Shown here: piece by piece, positions 11,612 through 24,855 of the stretch
Layout: each line of letters begins with the position of its first letter
How positions within the stretch are numbered: the first letter of the stretch is position 1
Assembly (NCBI GenBank): GCA_963920575.1
Contig: OY986964.1
Coordinates: 37,909,987-37,973,986 of the forward strand
Direction: 5' to 3'
Source: Narthecium ossifragum
Taxonomy: Eukaryota > Streptophyta > Magnoliopsida > Dioscoreales > Nartheciaceae
Length of the DNA: 64,000 bases
Notes under the pieces: model-generated
Databases searched by the model: none
Told to the model about the DNA's origin: nothing
Seen by the model: the letters and a program-made list of their open reading frames with translations, nothing else
Position numbers and translations under genes: made by a program

Positions 11612-14600
11612 CTAACGAATTTCCCCATCCTCTCCGAGTTCTCCGTCTTCAAGTTCCTCATAAGAACCATTTCGTCGAGAACCATCTCGATCTTTTTTAT
11701 GCCTCTTGTGACGATTTTCAGTATCTGATTCAGGGGAGTAAGCATGCTGCCCAAGTATCGAAAGAAGAGAACCACAAGTAAGAAATCCAGTGGCGTTCTT
11801 TCCAAAATCATTACACAAGGGCAAAAGATACCTTCCGAGATTTCTTTCGGTCACTACTATGTCTGCGGGATTTCTTAGAGTCCTCTTTCTCATCTTTTTC
11901 GGAGCTTACATCATCTGCTGAAATGTGATGGCGTTTACGATGTTTCCTCTCTTTCTCCTTCTCCCTTTTCCTATCTTTCCCACTATGGCCATCCATGACA
12001 TCTACATTTTCACTCTCCGTTTCGTCTTTTCTAGATCGCTCCTTTACTTTATCTTTTTCACGCTCTTTCTCTTTCTCCTTTTTCTCTTTCTCCTTTCTCT
12101 TGTCCTTCTCTTCCTTTTCCTTTTCTTTCTTCACCTGCAATATCAAACTAGTAAATAATCTAAAATTTCTCGAGAAAGCAGCAACAATATACAGCATCGA
12201 TATTTAGTTCTCATAGGTAGTGACCAGGATACAAGAAAGAATCACAACTTTTTGAACATCCAATGATTCAAATGTCTCTATGAATATTACTCACCTGAAC
12301 ATGACAATGGAAAATGTTAGTTTGCTCATTAATAAGATGTGACTTAATCTAGGATAAGAACATCTTCTCTTTGGCAAAGAAAATTTTTAATACCAGATGG
12401 GCAGACAGTGGAAATCGAACACTCATCTTCTCTTTGGCAAAGAAAATTTTTAATATGCATGTGTGAATGAATTCATCATTCTATCAAAACATTAAATAGC
12501 TAAAGAAAAGTTCTGGAAATTAGCTAACAATAACCCCAAATATCCTCCTAAGCCTGTATATTGCAACTTGCGTAACTAAGAATATCATGTATATGCTGTA
12601 GTCTACCTTTTCTTCATCTTTTTTACGCTCCTTCTCTTTCACCTTTTCTTGCAAGTATGCAGTATAGTCCTCAAAAATCTCCTTGGCAAAGTTCTCTTCA
12701 CCAATTAACCTGTGAATCAAGTGATTATCAAAGAAACTATAGATCAGAAGTTTCAGTAGAATATTGCAGCTCGTGATCTTACTTATACTGTTGCTTGTCC
12801 TCAAACAGCGATTTACATTCCTCCCATGTTGACGATGCAGTAATTTCCTATGGCATGACAAGGCAGAGAATTAACTCTGTCCAACATGTGGCCTTAAACT
12901 TCTCATTGTAACACTTCCAAATTACTGTGTAGAAACAAGTGTATGCATTATCTCAAGATACCTTTATACCGTGAAGAAAATATGTGAAATCATCTGCAAG
13001 ACATTGGCGCTTTTTAGCCTCTTTCTCCTCCTTGTCCTTTAGCTTTTCCAGTAATTCCTCAAATATAAGCTGCAGAGAAGACAAACACTTAGGTGAATAA
13101 AGCTCAAAAGAAAGCATTATCAGCAACTTAATGCCCTTATTCACTTCAGTAGTTGGTGTTTTGGCTCAGACCGTAGTAATCTAAGCATATTTGAAGCATG
13201 ATGCCACATGCTTTGAGGACTAACAAAAAGCAATAAGTTAGCTGGAGCTGGTGAAAGCAAGTCAGCTGGTAACAAACCAACAAAGGCTGGAAACTTAAAA
13301 TATTACAGCCATCTAAAGTGAGAGACGTATACAATTTGGTTATGTATTCAAAACGTACATACAATGATCATCATCGAACATATGAGGCCTATCACATGAC
13401 AAGAAGAGTGCAAAAGGATACAAGTTCCTCATGCCACACCTGTACATCAAGAGCTATGCAAAGAACCAAAGATCCATGCTTATATGTGAGAACTTGTATG
13501 GAATACTATAGGCCTATGCGTCTTATATCAACTGGTCAGAATTGAGTATAGACTTTATGAAAAATACTAGGGCAGCATCAATGTAGAAAGGTCCGATTCC
13601 TTTCTGTTTGTCTCTTTGGAGTTTTCTTTACCCTGTTACTAGATCCGGAGATTTCAAAACCTAATAGTCATAGGTGTCAATCTCCTACTAGGCATGCTAC
13701 TATCCAAGCACAGAAGACAAAAGGAAGCTTGAAGCATTGTTAAAAGCATCATATATGCAAATATCTACTATAAAGAACCCCAGAGAGGTTGAAGTTACTA
13801 AGGAAGCATATGGGGAAGCATATGCAGATGCATGTGCCTTACAATTGGAAGTGATTAAAACTAAACATATCTCAATCCAGTGTTTCATACTATTCAAATA
13901 TTAAGGAAAAAATCACTCAATTCCCAAAGAAAAGTAAGAATCAAGGATGGTCATGCAGGTGGCACGTATTGTGCTGGTCCAACACGGGTATCGCCCGGTA
14001 CGGACCCGATACGTACCGGATCCGGAGAGGGGAAGGAGGAGAGAGCGGGAGGGAAGGAGGAGAGAAACAGAGGACAGGGAGGAGGGGAAGAGAGAGAGGG
14101 GAGGAGAGAGCAGGAGGGAAGGAGGAGGCGGAGAAGAGGGGGAGCCGGAGGGGTGGACGAGGCGGAGAAGAGGAGTCGGAGGGGATGAGGAACCGGAGCC
14201 GGAGAAGAGGAGCGGGAGGGGAGGAGCCTGAGCCGGAGCTGGAGGCCGAGGGGAGGAGCAGGAGGGGATGAGGAGACGGAGTTGGAGGTCTCTGGGGAAG
14301 GAAAAGTAGGTAGGGAAGGAGTGAAGAAAAGATGCCACGGGTGGGAGAAAAAAAGAAGGGAGGAGAGGAAGGAGAGAAGTGGCCACGTGGAGAGGAAAAA
14401 AAAAGAAAGAGAAGTGGGCGGGGGAGGGGGGGTCAGCAAGTCAGAGAACGACATAGAAGGGGTGAGTGAGTGCCGATAGGTTAAAAATCGATATGTTATT
14501 TATCATTAGTTTTTATTTATCAATGATAAGCCTCATATAATATGTTATTTATTATTATTTTTTATTTAATGATGGTAATTACTAATATTTTTTTATTTAA

Positions 14601-17600
14601 TCATGATTGTTTTTAGCATTATTTTTAATCTAATAATGGTGTCTTTTCGACAATTAAATGTATTATATGAAATTTTAAAATCTTATGTTAATAATCATTT
14701 TAGTTGTTATATTACTTTCTAATGCTATTTAGTTTTTTTATTACTTATTCATGTTAATTTTTACTTTAATTGCTTGTTACTTTCTATGTTCATTACTTAC
14801 GATAGTTTTTATATTAATTGATAAATGTTATAGAGAAAATTTAAAAACAATTTTATAACATTTAAAAATTCATAGAATTTTTTTAAAAATTCGTAAAAAA
14901 AATTTAAAATTTTGTAGAAATCAGTTCATCTTCGTCTGCCCCTTCGTACCAGCATGGTCACTATGGAGAGAGATATGATCATGACAGTTATCCTACGTTC
15001 CAGCATTCTAGTCACATCGGCCAGCCTCAATGGCCACATGAGCCTACCTTCATGCATGGTATTTTTGGAAATACCAAATCATCTACTTCACGTGATAGTT
15101 CCGGATATTCGTATGGCTATCCTGATACAAACCAGCCATACCAACCACATCGGATTGAAGTGCTGACTATACAAGCTCCTGGGACTGTCATTAATTTCAA
15201 GCATGATGCTGCAGAGTATCAGTCACTCGTTAGAAAGTTTGAAGTCTATTATTCTCTTTATATGACTTTCCCTCAGTATATTCAGCACTTGAGTTCTACT
15301 AGAAACATTTATCTTAGACCACCGATGACATATTATGGTTAGTCTGAGAAAGAGCTTGATGTATACTCATATGAGAGATGTATTGAGCTGTTGATTATGT
15401 GTTATGTATTCAACACTTGAGTTCTACTAGAAACATTTACCGTACCAACGGGTTGCCGGCACTGCGCGTGCCACCGGCATGGCAATCCATGTATGGGACT
15501 ATGTCTCCATGCAAAATGCATTTAACAACACCGGCCTAATTAATTGTAAAAACAATCAAGATCCTTAACTTGACAAAAAGGCATAGATAAATACAAGCCC
15601 CCAAGGAAAGAGAAAGCACAAGGGATGATATTGCATACAATTATTACCTTCAAGTTTATGTCAGATATTCCATTCGAAGTACTATCACCAAAAATAGCAT
15701 CTTTGAAGTTCCCAAATGTCCATGTAGATGCCATAGAAATCTGGGTAAAGAGTTATCACCACTTCAGAAAATAACAGAAGTTAGTTAAAGAAGGGAGAAG
15801 GGAGTGGGATAGATTACCCGTTCAACTTTTAGAGCATCTTTAATTTGCGCCTTGTCCTTATTATACTGCCAACAAAAAGAAAGCAATACGAGAAATGGGC
15901 CCATAAGCAACTTTTAACTTGATCATCATATCCAAACAAAAGCTCAAACAACAAGCTGATATTAAAAAAAAAAACAAAATACTTTTTGGGGCACAAAGTG
16001 AGCTGATTTAAAGCTTTAATTTTTTATGTCAAGTATGCTTCAACTTAAAAAAGTACAAGATAAATTCAATACTCCAAGTGCAATTTCCATTTCGCAGCTA
16101 ATTCTTAACTGAAGCTTTCATTAAGTAGTACCACATGTCTACCCATATCAATCAATATGTATTTTTCACTTCTTGCAAACATAAAGAACAAGGCCCAAAA
16201 AGTTGCAGAGATAAACAAACAGCAAATGCATGGCACTCCAAAACGCAAATTCAGCTCTTCCGATTTTTAGGCTCTTTCCTCAGTTAACAATTGTAGCGTA
16301 GAGCATTTTTCAGTGGCTTCTAAATATTCTAATCAGCAATAACAAAAACTTAGCAAGATAACAAGCAAAGATAAAGAAAGAAGAGGAAAGGAAGAACAAC
16401 CAGAAGAATGACGCAGAAACATAAAACAGATCAAACGAGATGAAGCCTTCAGTCAGGAAAACCCCAAAGAATTGATCCATGAAGCGATTCAATGGTGCAA
16501 GAAGGCCTCTGTACCATTTCTCGACTAACTTTCATATCGCCAAAGTGAAAAGGATTAGAGAGACTCAATGATTGTTGTTATACCATAGGAAAATGTGTCA
16601 CCTGAGCTCCAAAATTTGCTAATCCAATTAAATGCAACTTCGTAGATGACTCTACAATTTTCCATCTATGTACTTGTCAATCTATTAAGCTACTTTTACA
16701 AGAAGTTCCTACCAGCTGATGATATACAGTCTACTCGCAAGTTGATCCTTCTTCACCACCACCAGATGATTGCTTGTCACATAGCTTGTAAAACCTTGAA
16801 TCAAATCCACATAGCTCTTGACACAACATCAATCGACAGCCTTAAGCCCAAGAGATGAAGTCATCTGCTTCTTTCAGGAAGTATTCAACTAAGTGTTTAA
16901 GAGGTCTATCTTCTTCTTTGTTTAAACGTTGGAGTGCCATCGAATTTATATTGTTCGAATGACTATTCTTTTTTAAGTCAAACATCTTGTCAAACATTTT
17001 AGAGTAAATCAAGTGGGTAGAGCTAAAAAATATCGATCTTTTCTGATAGTAAAAAATAAAGAGAAACTACGGCAGTGTTCAATCTAATTAGCACAGTTTT
17101 CCACCAATAGAAGATCATGGCATGTTCAGAAATACACTATCTTCCATGAAGACTTGACAATAAGGCCCAAAAAATTGCCTTGTTTGTGGCACGTGTCATG
17201 CCGATCAAGATATGTGCCGACACTCAGCACAGACCCCATGTCTACAAAATGAAGCATCTTCAGGAGGCAAATGTACTCGGCACAGACTTGTGTCAAGTAT
17301 TTGTATCGTGCCAGTAATTCACTACCACGATGTGTTGGTGGACATGGACACAGATCATGCCGACTAGCACAACAATCCATGATACGACATTTAAGAAGAA
17401 AGAAAATATAAGGTCAAACATTGCACCTTACTGCTACAAGATTCGTTTCCATCTGTTTTACCAAACTAGATTGCATGTCTATTCAGAATCATTAGACCAC
17501 AGTATGTAACACAGGGAACACAGACAGCAGGACGATCAAGACGGTAACCTTTTTTTCTAGATCCTCCATGACATCTTCAAAAAGATCTTTCGGTGTCGAA

Positions 17601-20600
17601 CCTGATGTGTTTGAAGCAACCGCTGAGTATGGTATTGAATCCTTAACCTAAATAGCAACAACCAGAGTGAAGTAATCATATGGCGGCATATAATTATTGC
17701 TAACTTGCTAACCAACCTTCACCAAGTAATCACGCCAGTAAGTTTTAGCCGTAAGAATGCCAGATGCAACATGTTCTTCCATCAACTTGCGGAACTCATC
17801 ACGGTTTTTGCGTTCTGTTCGTCTTTGATGTTCCTGTATGTTCAAATAAAAAAAAGAAGTTTATTGGAGAGCACCACGTCTAAACCATAAAATGTATGTC
17901 TTCAGTGCACCTTCTGAATCCTCTTCTGTTCCTCCTCTTCTTTCTCTAAATCATGTATATACTCCTGCAACATAGCGACATAAGGCCAAAAGAATTCCAA
18001 CGGTAAACAACAAGAAGAGATATAGTCACCTTGAATATCTCCCACCGATCAAGTTTGTCAAGACGATGACATCTTTCATCATCCTCCAGACGATCCTGAA
18101 CTTTTCTCCATTGGCTATTAACCTACAGTGACAAGAAACTACAGAGATTATGATACTTTCAAATAAAACCACCACCATCATGCTTCTATGATCTAATCAA
18201 CACAAGTTCAGAAGACCTTGATGAAGTCACATGATTCAAGAAAAGCTTTGTATTCAAAAGTATTTCTCTTATACTCCTCTGCTGCCTTTGCTTTTTCCTG
18301 CATCAAAATACTCTCTCAGGAATAAAATAATGTAAAGAGGTAATAGATGCCAGCTGAAATATCAAACCAGCAAACAATAATGGCAATTGAGAGCTAGAAC
18401 AAAAATCCTGCGCATTAGAACGGCAAAAAGATCCACTCGAATCTACTTGACTATTCTTCCCTCAAGTCACATCCTTATAAAAGTACATAGCCAGAAAGCA
18501 ACACTGATCATTATTGGACTAGGGAGTAGGGACAGCAGAATGACAAATTCATGTTGTCTTTAGCTTCCTGAATTCTAACAGAGTCAGGCTTTTGTGCAAA
18601 CCATGTCTGACCAAATGATCTGTAAATAACACCAAGATGCACATGCAATACAGACACATGTGAATAGATGGTAAACCCATAAGCCTCCACATAAAGGAAG
18701 ATTCAACTATACACAAGGCAGCGGTCAATAGAATATGGTGGAAAACAGGCGATAGGAAAAAATGAGAGGGGCAATCGCTCAGGTTACTAATCCACCAGCC
18801 ATGAGGATAGAACCTAACCACAATTTTGGTTTTTAGCTGGCTTTAACACCATATTCTCAGAGATGCAATATGGAACAGAAGAAAAGAGGATAACAGTGCT
18901 TATTATTTAACAACTTTGAAAGGTAAGTTGAGGTTGACAAAATAGTAGAGCTAACAGAAAACAATCAAGGAAAAAGATGAAGACAAAAATGGAGTAAACC
19001 CAAATAAATAAAACAAACACACAAAAGCTTCTTAAGATATTTTACAAAGTGTAATATTTAGCTGCCGTTGAGAAAACTATATTCCAGCCAAATACTAAAA
19101 CAGGTCTTTATATTGGCAAAGAGCATAAGATTCGAAGTTTAAGACAAAGCAACTATAGTACATGCTAAAATACTAATTAATCAAGAAGACACCATCATAA
19201 AGAGCTCAGTTGTAAGCGAAAACGTAAAACCATCTCAGACCTTCTTCTGAAGCTCAACCAAATAGGTTTCAAATAAGTCCTCACGGTCTCGTGCTCGCTC
19301 AACAGCATTGAACCGTTCATCATCCTCGAACATGGTCAAAGCTTTGCTGAATGATCATAGACTAGTCAGTAATTACAAACCCAAATATCAACATATAGCT
19401 AATCGGAAAATGCCCATATGACTCATTAAACTATGAACTGTTAGATCAGACCTCCATCGAGTGCACGAGGTGAGCTCTTTACATTCCTGCAAGAAAAGGC
19501 AGTTTAAACCATACTTACCGGGAAAAAAGCTTGTAGAAAAGCTACATCTAGGAAGAATACAACGTACCTCTAGCATTCTAATGAAATCTTCCCTTGCCTT
19601 TTTCTGCTTGATGCGTTTATCCTCAATCTCTTGCTTTTTCCTTTGACCCAGGTACTGACATAGAACGGAGAAGAGATTAAATCCCAGAAAAATTAAGCAT
19701 CAAGAGGGCAAGATGAATCCAAAGGAAAGGAATATGCCAAGCAAACAATATCCCAAAACCCTGTGATATTCCTTATATTCAACACACATCTAATCTGTAA
19801 ACTTACCTCATTAAAAGCTTGCTTCCTCTCTCCGAGTGTCTTTAAAGCAGCATATCTCTTGTCATTAACAATAACTCTCATAGCCTAAGATTTTCGATAG
19901 GAGTTGCAGGCATTGAGTGAGATACACAGTAATGGGAAAGATTGTACAAAAGGAAGACAAAAAGAAAAGGCATACTTGCTCCCAAGTCCAGTCAGACTCA
20001 ACATTCACAGATTCCAGTAGTGATTTGAATGCATTTTTTGCTTCCTAGAGGAGAAAACAGAAGTAAACACAAAGAAAATCTACTAACGTATAAATGTCTG
20101 AGCGACCAGGTTAACTCACCAGCTTATTGGCATAAACAGGTTCTTCATCAACTGTTTTCTCCTCCAATGGAGTGATATTAATCTTCCCAGCAACTGGCAT
20201 GCTTCGTTTGGCTTCCTGAATAATACACACACACACAAAAGCAACAACAAGCCATCACCGGAAGAAAAAGAAACTTCAATGATAATTATGTGTTGTACAA
20301 CAGCCAAAAACCATGAATGAAGGTACTCACTACAAAGACTTTTAAAGAATTTGACAAAATTTTCATTCACAAATGATCAAGAAACAAACCAGTGACATTA
20401 CATCAGGGAGCAATGAGGTTACATCACTTGCACAAAGAGTCTCAAATTGGCCACTAAGACCTACCTAGTTCAAAAAGTTCTCTGTCTGTGACATATCAGC
20501 AAATAAAATCAAGAGTTCATCAAAATGATAGATAGTAAACAGAATGTAGACTATGGTGTCAGCAGATAAAATTCATAACTAGCTAATGACATGGTCTAAA

Positions 20601-23535
20601 AAATAGATCTGAAATTTAACAAAAGAGGAGATCAGTCCATGCATCAGTGATCGATGCCGCATAGAAAACTAAGATTCTTAGTTCGACAACGAAGATCAAA
20701 ACCCGGTCCATAACAAAATCATATGCTGAAGAGCTGGACCACATTAACTTCATCAAGAATGGCAATTTCAACGAAGGCACTTGCAGTTTCTTGGTCACCA
20801 AAGAAGAAAAAATTGCTTGCAAAAGCATTGCGTCCACTGTAGGCCACAATCAACCTATGACTAGTCACTAATAAGCATGAAAAGAATCAAACCAAAGATA
20901 GTTTGTAGAAGGTGACAAAATCTGGAAGGACTCAGCAACCTTCTATCATTGATTAAAAAATGGATAGCATGGTAAATAAATAAAGACGAAAAGAAACTCA
21001 AGCAAGAGGAACTTCCTCTCCATTCTAAGTTACTTAATATAACAATATGCATAACACTATAATAGTATAATGGCAAAGAATAAATTGCCCTTTGCTCTAG
21101 TCATCGTTGACTGTGTAAAGCAGGGAGAAGATGTGGAAGAAGATCACGAAGGTAAGGATGTGTATTCAAAGGACAAATAAGTCAAGAAACTTCATGAGCA
21201 AAAATGGGAGATAGACATGTGACATTTTCGGCATTGGAAGAGTAGTGTATTTCATATCCTACCAGAATGGAGAAGCAAACATGGTAAAACCTAGTGAATT
21301 GTACTGGGCACGGTCGAATTGCATGCTATTTCTTGCGGCAATGAGATGGAAACACTAAATGATTCTTTGACAGAAGGGAGAACAACAAATGATGCAGTAG
21401 GAACCTACGTGGATGTACAAAACATTTACCTATCTCCAAACAAAAATAATTGAATGAAGCTCAAATGCTACCGGTTGGTTCTAGGGCACAATGTGAATGA
21501 CACAATCTCTGAGCACACATAAGGCATTCCCTTTTGAGTAGCATTTGAAGCCAATACACATGAGAACATAGGCACTCTATTCCGGCAATTACAAATGTGA
21601 AGACAAAATAAGCAAGACAGAAGTTCTCACATCAAACAATCAGAAGAAATGATATAAAGACCAACATGCAGGTTGCAGAATAGTGCACCTCTATATCCTG
21701 TACAGAAGCTCCATCCGACACATTTCCAACTGCCGCTGTAGACTTCTCATGAATACCACTGAATGCAGTTTAATAATAAAGTTAATTTAAATCAAGTCAA
21801 GTTTTAATAGTTATAACAAGAATAGTTGCACCAGCAGAAGCAATCACATTCATACTTGATCATAGTTGCCGCAGCATCCAAGGAAACAACAGGAGATCCT
21901 GCAGTAGTAGAAACAGTGACAGGAGCATCACCTAAACCAGGGTTTGACATGTCACTTGCATTAGTTGCATCCGAGGAAGAACCAGAAATGATTGCTGCAG
22001 AAGGTACACCGATAACAGATGGTGAAGCAGAAGGCGGAACAGCGGATGGATTGACAGAGTTATCAGTTGTCACTGAAACTAAGCTTGTTGCTGCCCCAAG
22101 TACAGGCAAAGGAGCCAAATTTCCAGCTGATGCAGAAGAATTGACAGAAGGAACAGTAGCAACAGGTGGTTCTAGAGAGGCTGATCCTGCATCTGTTGGT
22201 ATCATCAGAGTCCCTCCCTTCTCTGCTTGTTCGCGAGCTAACTGACAATTAATTAGGTCAACACTCAGAATAGAAAATAACTATAAGATATTAAATGAGG
22301 GGGGAAACATGTGTGATCAAAAGCATCCAGAAAACCTTGAGTTCATCAGGGATGGTCCATTTAGATTGCTTCGTAACCTTGTTATAGTAATATCTATAAA
22401 AAAAAATAAAAAATTAAACATGTTGACATTTTCTAGCAGAATTATAGAACTTCTGTGTACAAAAGCTCTAACAAGACGAAAATTAGTGGCAAAAGAAAAG
22501 TTCTTCAAAGCGCATTAAGTTACACACCTCCGCCCTTCTGGAGTAGTAAACTCCTTCCACACAGTTGATGAATCAGCCCTCTGTAAAGGAAATACGATGT
22601 TTAAGTTTAAAGTGCAAATAACCACCAAAAAAAAAACATACAGCAAAGTGCATATGACCATGCAACATAACATCCTTAATCCATCCTGAATATGCACCAG
22701 CTGCAAAAATCAATATATAACTTACATGAAGCACAGATAACTCGAGAGTTACCCCATATCTAACCCCACTTTGCCTATGCAAAGATTTGATGACAATGAT
22801 GGGAAACTAGGTTCCTATGATTAAGCAACACACAGCATATACACTATAGTAACGTGCAGACATACAGCTTTTTTTTTTATCAAAGTGTGTATATTCCATG
22901 GTATTTCTTACTTTAGCGCTAAGAAGGACAATGCATGACAACAACCAAAAGCTCATAGAAAACATCAAAACCATAAAATAACACAATAGGTAACCCTAGT
23001 GCCTGATCATTGCAGATCATGCTCCCCACTAGCTACAAGATTAGAAGTCCCTAAACGATGAAATGAAAGTGATAGCAATGATTGCCTGCCTTGAGAAAAG
23101 TGAAACCTCAGCTTCATAATGACCATATAAAGCAGTCGTTTTTTTCCTCCAGACGTGCCAAAAGACATCTCCAAACCAGAGGAAGAACATGCAAAGAAAC
23201 AGAGATCTTTATAAAACGGTTTTAATCAACTCACATATACAAAAATCTCCCAGCACTTTATAAACATATAACTTCATTTCTGATCTTATTTATTCCATCC
23301 TTCAGGCTTGATTAAGCAAAAAAAACAAAAAAGAGAGAGAATTACAATCAGAAATCTACATTAAAAAACTAAATACAAATGATATGCAGTGCCAATAACA
23401 ACTCACCTCAATTGGTGTCATCAGCTCAAATGGCTTCTCCCAACTAGACTGCCGGGTCTTTTTATTATAATAGTACCTAAGGATTAAAGCTTATAACAAT
23501 TAAATACTAGAAAGAGAAAAAGACTAGATCTACAG

Positions 23536-23573
<38 letters not shown>

Positions 23574-24855
23574 CCTCTGTAGAGAGAAGCCGAACAAGAA
23601 AAACAACAAATAAGTAGGAAATGCAACAGCAAACTAATGGATTCAGATCAAAGCAACACAGGAAAATGTGGAAGTTAAGCTATCATAAACCTTTTCCCAT
23701 CAGCAGCAGTATGCTCCTGCCAATCAGACGAGGATTGTTCGACAGGGCTAGCCTGTGCGCTTGGTGTCTACGAGAGCAGAAAGATTGTGAAAAAAAGATG
23801 ATGGACATCCTACATGAACTGAAGCAAGAAGTGTAAAACACTCTTATCACAAACAACCAAGGAAAACCCAAGAGATTCTCACAGGAGCCGTGATTGCTGA
23901 AGTTGTAGCTGCTTGTGCAACATGTCCCATAGGTGTAACAAGTGCCACACCCTGCATCTCAGAAGTAGGCCAAGCTTGTCCTCCAGGAGGTGTAACAGGT
24001 GTCTGTGTTTGGGGCACTGGTTGATACTGGGATGAAATGTTGATACTATTTGGCGGCTGACCATATGATGTTGCAAACTGTATCCAGACAATTTCACAAC
24101 AGAATAAACAACAATAGATACCTATCACTGTTACCAGACTGTTAAAAAATTAAAGCAAATAGAACATCTTACGGTATAAGATGAAGACAGAGGCATTCCT
24201 ACACCGGCCAAATTAGGCAAGTGATTGTTGACAACTTGGGTACTTTGTTGGGTGGGCAGTAAACCAGAAATCATAGGCCTATTAGGTGGCGCATATGACA
24301 TTGGGATTGCTTGTGAAGGAGGTGGAGCTTGCCCTGGTTGACCTGGCCTTGCAGGTAACTGCTGCGTCGGTTGAGAAAAATGCGACATATGAATGTGACC
24401 TGCGGACATTCCAATATTTGATGCTGGCAAACCTTGCCCTAAAGGCCGGAATTGCTGAGCAGCTGTTAGGACGAATGGATGCGCTTGTTGATTCATAACC
24501 GCGGGCCTAAACTGCAGTAGCCACATAGAAACATGATGGAATGTCAAAACTACACAGATGCACATGAAATATTGCCAAATAGACACAATTTCACCTGCAT
24601 AGGCAATGGCGGGGCATAACTTTGTGTGCCTGTTGATCCTACAACTGAAGGCCTGAGGGGCTGTTTAAGAGAACAAAAAATTTGATTAAGAATAGCAGTC
24701 AAGACACCAAAAACAAAAGAATTTTTTTCCAATACTAATGCCAGTTGATTCATAGAGAGAGGTAACTGGTGATCTTTATCGAACAACAGAGAACAAAAGA
24801 ACATTAAAGAGGCACAAGCTACCTGAGGCCCCGAAGATTGTGAATTGTTCGACAT
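11612..24855 (-). CDS. PRP40A: Pre-mRNA-processing protein 40A (WW and FF domain splicing factor)
   Basis: U1 snRNP-associated splicing factor; family members bind the RNA polymerase II C-terminal domain and early spliceosome proteins in the nucleus. I placed 28 coding exons, all phases closing to 1038 aa: 24855-24823, 24660-24595, 24511-24173, 24077-23883, 23767-23691, 23476-23407, 22580-22528, 22393-22336, 22241-21856, 21758-21689, 20215-20120, 20044-19976, 19884-19807, 19654-19568, 19486-19452, 19346-19241, 18297-18217, 18122-18030, 17964-17911, 17833-17717, 17647-17549, 15865-15818, 15740-15648, 13069-12962, 12847-12783, 12709-12607, 12134-11832, 11746-11612. Residues 1-211 are Pro/Gln-rich. 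WW1 has W227 and W249 with a YYYN core; WW2 has W268 and W290. A Ser/Ala/Pro linker (298-449) precedes about five FF domains (483-532, 550-602, 622-667, 691-750, 829-880). The Lys/Glu tail ends [14 protein letters not shown]. The ATG is the first in the transcript after a 5' UTR intron. The reading frame is intact. Confidence 0.94.
12361..12455. repeat. Short direct repeat in PRP40A intron
   Basis: A 32-bp sequence beginning CATCTTCTCTTTGGCAAAGA occurs at 12361-12392 and again at 12424-12455, 63 bp apart, inside the intron between exons 26 and 27. It is a local duplication with no visible consequence for the neighbouring splice sites. Confidence 0.7.
13952..15491. mobile_element. hAT-like insertion in PRP40A intron 23
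   Basis: The intron between exons 23 and 24 is 2578 bp and contains a foreign block. Its right end (GTGCCACCGGCATGGCAATCCATG, split here at 15468-15491) is nearly the same as the right end of the small hAT element at 36376-36561. Its left end (from CATGCAGGTGGCACG) fits the inverse of that end if about 11 bp are missing. Inside are a purine-rich plus strand (14020-14430), an AT-rich stretch, and an open fragment at about 14920-15342 rich in Tyr/His/Ser. That fragment could be the tail of a transposase. A 30-bp piece (CACTTGAGTTCTACTAGAAA core) is duplicated near 15289 and 15414. No clean 8-bp target duplication was found, so the limits are approximate. Confidence 0.45.
23539..23572. repeat. 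(TA)17 microsatellite
   Basis: A perfect TA dinucleotide run of about 34 bp lies in the intron between PRP40A exons 5 and 6, roughly 60 bp from the acceptor side of exon 6. It is a likely length-variable marker. Confidence 0.9.

Noticed and set aside
13951..14454. Long Ser/Pro-rich (minus) and Gly/Glu/Arg-rich (plus) open frames
   Set aside because: Purine-rich low-complexity sequence (GGAGGA units) inside an intronic insertion; all frames are low complexity.
17160..17385. GC-rich palindromic block in PRP40A intron 21, possible further hAT relative
   Set aside because: GTGCC/GGCAC motifs and an AATCCATG-like end are present, but no paired inverted ends or target duplication could be fixed.
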